The notes beneath the pieces were generated by a model that saw only the letters and a list, made by a program, of their open reading frames with translations, did not search any database and was not told the origin of the DNA. DNA of 64,000 bases from Thermosynechococcus sp. HN-54 (GTDB lineage Bacteria > Cyanobacteriota > Cyanobacteriia > Thermosynechococcales > Thermosynechococcaceae): the NCBI RefSeq assembly GCF_023650955.1, contig NZ_CP098039.1, positions 62,001-126,000 of the forward strand, in the 5' to 3' direction. Within the stretch, counting starts at the first letter, position 1; every line of letters begins with the position of its first letter. A program made the translations under genes and the position numbers. Shown in pieces: positions 59,540 to 64,000 of the stretch.

Positions 59540-60184
59540 ATGTTTGCAGCTCCGCAGGGGACAGTGCCAATGTTGGAGAGTGGCGATCGCCTCAGTCGCG
59601 AGGCCTTTGAGCGCCTGTATGCCCAATGTCCCCACATTAAAAAAGCGGAACTGATTAACGGAGTCGTGTACGTGGCCTCCCCTGTGCGGGTGGATTCCCA
59701 CATCCGTCCCCACAGTCTCGTCATGGGCTGGTTGATGGCCTTTGAAGTAGCAACGGCAAACGTCATGGTGCTCGATAATGCCACCGTCCGCTTAGATGCC
59801 CAAACAGTGGTGCAACCCGATGCCCTGCTGCGCCATGTCAATGGCACCTCTCGTATCAGTGAGGATGATTATCTTGAAGGGGCACCTGAACTCATTGTCC
59901 AAATTGCCAGTCGCAGTGCCGCCTACGACCTCCACGACAAACTAGAGGTTTATTGTCGCTGGGGGGTTCAGGAATACTTGGTCTGGGTGGTACTGGAGCA
60001 GGATTTTCACTGGTATCTCAAAGAAGGAACAAGCTACCACCGTCAAGCGCCCGATGACCACGGCATTTTTCGCAGTGGGCACTTCTCTGGATTGTGGCTA
60101 CACTGGCCAGCCCTGCGAGAGGGTCATTTACCCCTAGTGCTGGAAACCTTGCAAACAGGATTGAAATTGCGGCAAACCCCATAA
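59540..60184 (+). CDS. Uma2 family protein (DUF820, PD-(D/E)xK nuclease fold)
   Basis: A 214-residue member of Uma2, a family greatly expanded in cyanobacteria. Fold-specific segments: AELINGVVYVASPVRVDSH, VVQPDALL (conserved Asp), then PELIVQIASRSAAYDLHDKL with the Lys of DKLEVYCRWG. The position usually occupied by the second acidic residue (VEI in relatives) is glutamine (VQI; CAA), so nuclease activity may be lost. An alternative ATG is at 59570. Biological role unknown. It follows devA by 41 bases. Confidence 0.82.
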   Translation: MFAAPQGTVPMLESGDRLSREAFERLYAQCPHIKKAELINGVVYVASPVRVDSHIRPHSLVMGWLMAFEVATANVMVLDNATVRLDAQTVVQPDALLRHVNGTSRISEDDYLEGAPELIVQIASRSAAYDLHDKLEVYCRWGVQEYLVWVVLEQDFHWYLKEGTSYHRQAPDDHGIFRSGHFSGLWLHWPALREGHLPLVLETLQTGLKLRQTP

Positions 60185-60349
60185 CTATTAGTAAACTGTC
60201 GCTTAACTGTAAGAACTCTGTGCTATGGTCATAGGTAGCGGCTTGCAAGCGCGGCAGTGGCACTTGTCAACTCTTCTCGTCTCCAACAGCTTCATCTTGC
60301 CAGAGGTCTCCGGCGGCAGTATTTGCCGTAAGCGGGGCTTTTGGTGTGC

Positions 60350-60379
60350 TTGACAGTGCAATGCCCTTTCCTTTAAGAT
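60350..60379 (+). promoter_or_regulatory. Sigma-70-type promoter for rpoB
   Basis: TTGACA (60350-60355) is a perfect -35. An 18-base spacer leads to TAAGAT (60374-60379). It gives a 5' leader of about 35 bases before the rpoB ATG at 60420. A small hairpin, CGGCA/TGCCG (60314-60328), lies upstream. The rest of the 235-base gap after the Uma2 gene holds nothing else I can support. Confidence 0.55.
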
Positions 60380-60419
60380 GCAAGATCCGCGTTTTAGCGA
60401 TACCCTCTAGAGGATATAC

Positions 60420-63400
60420 ATGGCTAGTAATCAGATTTACACGCCACCCGCTTTTACCTTGCCAGACCTTGTCGAGATTCAGCGGGCCAGCTTCCGATGG
60501 TTTCTTGAAGAAGGACTCATTGAAGAGCTAGAGAGTTTCTCCCCCATTACTGATTATACCGGCAAAATTGAGTTGCACTTTTTGGCCAAAGACTACCGAC
60601 TCAAGGAGCCGAAGTATAGCGTCGATGAGGCCAAGCGGCGGGATGCCACCTACTCAATGCAAATGTATGTCCCAACTCGCCTCATTAACAAAGAAAACGG
60701 CAATATCATTGACCAAGATGTGTTCATCGGCGATCTGCCCCTGATGACCGATCGCGGGACGTTTATTATCAATGGTGCAGAGCGCGTCATTGTCAACCAG
60801 ATTGTCCGCAGTCCCGGCGTTTACTACAAATCAGAAACCGACAAAAATGGTCGCCGTACCTACAATGCCAGCCTGATTCCCAACCGGGGCGCTTGGCTGA
60901 AATTTGAAACCGATAAAAACGATCTGCTCTGGGTACGCATTGACAAAACCCGTAAGCTCTCAGCGCACGTTCTCCTCAAAGCCTTGGGATTAACTGATAG
61001 CGAAATCCTAGAGCGGCTGCGTCACCCTGAGTACTACCAAAAAACCGTAGAAAAAGAAGGGAAGTTCTCTGAGGAAGACGCGCTCATTGAACTGTACAAA
61101 AAACTGCGGCCAGGGGAGCCACCCACGGTTTCAGGGGGACAACAGCTTCTGGAGTCGCGCTTCTTTGATCCCAAACGCTACGACCTTGGCCGGGTGGGTC
61201 GCTACAAGCTCAACCGCAAGTTGCAGTTGAATATTCCTGACTCGGTGCGCATCCTCACCCCAGAGGATATTCTTGCGTCCATTGACTATCTGATTAACCT
61301 AGAGTTTGATCTGGGAACGATTGATGACATTGACCACTTGGGCAATCGCCGCGTCCGTTCTGTCGGTGAATTGCTGCAAAACCAAGTGCGCGTTGGCCTC
61401 AATCGCCTAGAGCGCATTATTCGCGAGCGGATGACGGTGTCTGACACAGATTCTTTGACGCCCACTTCACTGGTCAACCCGAAGCCCTTAGTGGCGGCCA
61501 TCAAGGAATTCTTTGGCTCTAGCCAGCTTTCCCAATTTATGGATCAGACCAACCCCCTCGCGGAACTGACCCACAAACGGCGCTTGAGTGCCCTAGGCCC
61601 CGGTGGTCTCACCCGTGAGCGGGCAGGCTTTGCAGTGCGGGATATTCACCCTAGCCACTATGGTCGCATCTGTCCCATTGAAACCCCTGAAGGTCCCAAC
61701 GCCGGGTTGATTGGCTCCTTGGCGACCCATGCCCGCGTCAATGAATATGGCTTTATTGAGACGCCTTTCTATCCGGTAAAAGATGGTCGCGTCCTGAGGG
61801 ATCAGCCGCCTATTTACATGACTGCCGACGAAGAGGATGATAAGCGGGTAGCACCGGGGGATGTGCCCACCGATGAAAATGGCTACATCCTTGGGGATGT
61901 GGTGCCGGTGCGCTATCGCCAAGATTTTACGACCACAACCCCCGATCAGGTGGACTACGTGGCGGTTTCGCCAGTGCAGATCATCTCTGTGGCCACATCG
62001 CTAATTCCTTTCTTGGAGCACGATGACGCCAACCGTGCCCTGATGGGATCGAACATGCAGCGGCAGGCAGTCCCCCTGTTGCGATCGCACCGTCCCTTGG
62101 TGGGTACCGGCCTAGAGGCTCAAGCAGCACGGGACTCTGGGATGGTGATTCTTAGCCAGACCAATGGCGTGGTCACCTATGTGGATGCCAATCAAATTCG
62201 TGTCAAAACCGATAATGGCCCTGAGATGACCTACACGCTGCAAAAGTACCAGCGCTCCAACCAAGATACCTGCTTGAATCAGCGACCAATTGTCTTTGTC
62301 GGCGATCGCGTCCAAGCGGGGCAAGTGATTGCCGATGGCTCCGCCACTGAGGGGGGTGAACTTGCCCTTGGCCAAAACATCCTTGTCGCCTATATGCCTT
62401 GGGAGGGCTACAACTACGAAGACGCGATCCTGATCAGTGAACGGCTGGTGCAAGAGGATGTCTATACCTCCATCCACATTGAGAAGTACGAGATTGAGGC
62501 GCGGCAAACTAAACTAGGTCCTGAGGAAATTACCCGCGAAGTGCCCAACGTCTCTGAAGATGCCCTGCGGCAGTTGGATGAAAACGGCATTATCCGCATC
62601 GGTGCTTTTGTAGAGGCGGGGGATATTCTTGTCGGTAAAGTCACCCCCAAAGGGGAATCGGATCAGCCCCCCGAAGAAAAACTCCTGCGTGCCATCTTTG
62701 GTGAAAAAGCGCGGGATGTGCGGGATAACTCCCTGCGGGTGCCCAATGGTGAAAAAGGTCGCGTTGTTGATGTGCGCGTCTTTACCCGTGAGCAAGGAGA
62801 TGAGCTACCCCCCGGTGCCAATATGGTGGTGCGGGTCTATGTGGCCCAGAAGCGCAAAATCCAAGTGGGAGATAAAATGGCTGGCCGCCACGGCAACAAG
62901 GGGATTATTTCCCGCATTCTCCCTGTAGAGGATATGCCCTTCCTGCCCGATGGTCGCCCCGTGGATATTGTCCTCAATCCCTTGGGGGTGCCCTCTCGGA
63001 TGAATGTGGGGCAAGTCTATGAGTGTTTGCTGGGCTGGGCTGGGGAGTGCCTTGGTCGTCGCTTCAAAATCACCCCCTTTGATGAAATGCACGGCAAAGA
63101 AAAATCCCGCGAAACCGTCCATGCCAAGCTCCAAGAGGCCAGGGAGGTCACGGGCAAGGATTGGGTCTTTAACCCCAATGATCCCGGCAAAATGGTGGTC
63201 TATGATGGCCGCACGGGTGAACCCTTTGACCGCCCCGTTACCGTAGGGATGGCCTATATGCTGAAGCTCGTGCACTTGGTGGACGATAAGATCCACGCCC
63301 GCTCCACGGGGCCCTACTCCTTGGTCACGCAACAGCCCCTCGGTGGTAAAGCCCAGCAAGGTGGTCAACGCTTTGGCGAAATGGAGGTGTGGGCACTGGA

Positions 63401-63746
63401 GGCCTATGGTGCCGCCTATATTCTCCAAGAGTTGCTGACGGTCAAGTCCGATGATATGCAAGGACGCAATGAAGCCCTCAATGCCATTGTCAAAGGGCAA
63501 TCGATTCCCCGACCGGGCACGCCAGAGTCCTTCAAGGTGCTGATGCGGGAGTTGCAATCCCTGTGCTTGGATATTTCTGTGCGCAAGGCCAGTATTCCCA
63601 GCTTTGATGAGGATGGCGAAATGAAACCTGACCCCGAGGTGGATTTGATGGTGGATGTCAGCCCTCGCCGTACACCGGCACGACCCACAATTGACTACAG
63701 TGCCCTCGACGACACGGACGACAAAGAAGGGGCAACGACATTCTAA
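60420..63746 (+). CDS. rpoB: RNA polymerase beta subunit
   Basis: A 1108-residue beta subunit. It begins [20 protein letters not shown] and contains [20 protein letters not shown], the rifampicin-region [20 protein letters not shown] with [14 protein letters not shown], and the catalytic [19 protein letters not shown] block. The length is normal for cyanobacteria, which lack several lineage inserts of E. coli. rpoC1 follows 76 bases downstream. Confidence 0.97.
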   Translation: MASNQIYTPPAFTLPDLVEIQRASFRWFLEEGLIEELESFSPITDYTGKIELHFLAKDYRLKEPKYSVDEAKRRDATYSMQMYVPTRLINKENGNIIDQDVFIGDLPLMTDRGTFIINGAERVIVNQIVRSPGVYYKSETDKNGRRTYNASLIPNRGAWLKFETDKNDLLWVRIDKTRKLSAHVLLKALGLTDSEILERLRHPEYYQKTVEKEGKFSEEDALIELYKKLRPGEPPTVSGGQQLLESRFFDPKRYDLGRVGRYKLNRKLQLNIPDSVRILTPEDILASIDYLINLEFDLGTIDDIDHLGNRRVRSVGELLQNQVRVGLNRLERIIRERMTVSDTDSLTPTSLVNPKPLVAAIKEFFGSSQLSQFMDQTNPLAELTHKRRLSALGPGGLTRERAGFAVRDIHPSHYGRICPIETPEGPNAGLIGSLATHARVNEYGFIETPFYPVKDGRVLRDQPPIYMTADEEDDKRVAPGDVPTDENGYILGDVVPVRYRQDFTTTTPDQVDYVAVSPVQIISVATSLIPFLEHDDANRALMGSNMQRQAVPLLRSHRPLVGTGLEAQAARDSGMVILSQTNGVVTYVDANQIRVKTDNGPEMTYTLQKYQRSNQDTCLNQRPIVFVGDRVQAGQVIADGSATEGGELALGQNILVAYMPWEGYNYEDAILISERLVQEDVYTSIHIEKYEIEARQTKLGPEEITREVPNVSEDALRQLDENGIIRIGAFVEAGDILVGKVTPKGESDQPPEEKLLRAIFGEKARDVRDNSLRVPNGEKGRVVDVRVFTREQGDELPPGANMVVRVYVAQKRKIQVGDKMAGRHGNKGIISRILPVEDMPFLPDGRPVDIVLNPLGVPSRMNVGQVYECLLGWAGECLGRRFKITPFDEMHGKEKSRETVHAKLQEAREVTGKDWVFNPNDPGKMVVYDGRTGEPFDRPVTVGMAYMLKLVHLVDDKIHARSTGPYSLVTQQPLGGKAQQGGQRFGEMEVWALEAYGAAYILQELLTVKSDDMQGRNEALNAIVKGQSIPRPGTPESFKVLMRELQSLCLDISVRKASIPSFDEDGEMKPDPEVDLMVDVSPRRTPARPTIDYSALDDTDDKEGATTF

Positions 63747-63772
63747 ACACTCAGAACTGAGTCAGCTTGTTT

Positions 63773-63788
63773 GGGGGCGATCGCCCCC
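63773..63788. repeat. 16-bp perfect palindrome containing HIP1 between rpoB and rpoC1
   Basis: GGGGGCGATCGCCCCC is perfectly self-complementary and centred on GCGATCGC. As RNA it could form a very short-looped hairpin; no U-run follows. It may be only an extended HIP1 site, or a processing/attenuation element in the rpoB-rpoC1 transcript. Confidence 0.5.
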
Positions 63789-63792
63789 TTGA

Positions 63793-64000
<208 letters not shown>

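Overview
The window reads as chromosomal DNA of a unicellular thermophilic-type cyanobacterium, most likely Thermosynechococcus or a close relative. The evidence is a very high density of the octamer GCGATCGC (HIP1), phycobilisome and photosystem II genes (nblB, psb32), the rpoB-rpoC1 split RNA polymerase arrangement, a cyanobacterial tmRNA tag (ANNIVPFARKAAAVA) and many cyanobacteria-restricted families (DUF2949, UPF0182, LarB, Uma2). It is mostly a dense housekeeping region with short gene gaps on both strands, not a prophage or genomic island.

Layout. 1-6.4 kb: 5' end of glycogen synthase, proA, ppsA behind a 374-base structured leader, nblB-cbiD and tRNA-Ser. 6.5-15 kb: two PrxQ-type peroxiredoxins, an orphan DppB-type permease, a TPR membrane protein, an AT-rich family 2 glycosyltransferase, UPF0182 and HemW. 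15-24.7 kb: htpG, a site-2-protease homologue with an altered zinc motif, larB, rpsT-tatD, phosphoketolase with phased 10-bp upstream repeats, then hisF with an ExbD-like membrane gene. 24.8-35 kb: cell-wall genes (mrdA, an M23 peptidase, an AMIN-amidase), an M3 oligopeptidase, psb32, a HerA-type ATPase and tmRNA. 35-48.7 kb: small conserved genes, an amino-acid permease, atpG, a GT4 gene that appears to start at CTG, a SpoIID-domain protein, a frameshifted GT41/SPINDLY-type gene, a Mn exporter, tldD, tRNA-Leu and tRNA-Arg. 48.8-49.5 kb: two decayed insertion sequences. 49.6-64 kb: miaA, gyrB with two inteins, rluE, a devBCA-type exporter, a Uma2 protein, rpoB and the start of rpoC1.

The most striking locus is gyrB (50670-55541). 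Its roughly 640-residue gyrase subunit is interrupted by a 435-residue intein in the EGDSAGG motif and a 548-residue intein directly before the TDADVDGS motif, so both catalytic motifs of the TOPRIM domain depend on splicing. Intein 1 carries an HNH-type nuclease followed by a ladder of short PE(Y/F)-containing repeats. Intein 2 carries a LAGLIDADG nuclease with an XRE-type helix-turn-helix inserted before it. Other points worth following are the CTG start of the GT4 gene, the frameshifted GT41 gene, the RELGH (not HExGH) motif in the M50 homologue, the 10-bp phased repeats before phosphoketolase, and the hairpin-rich ppsA leader.
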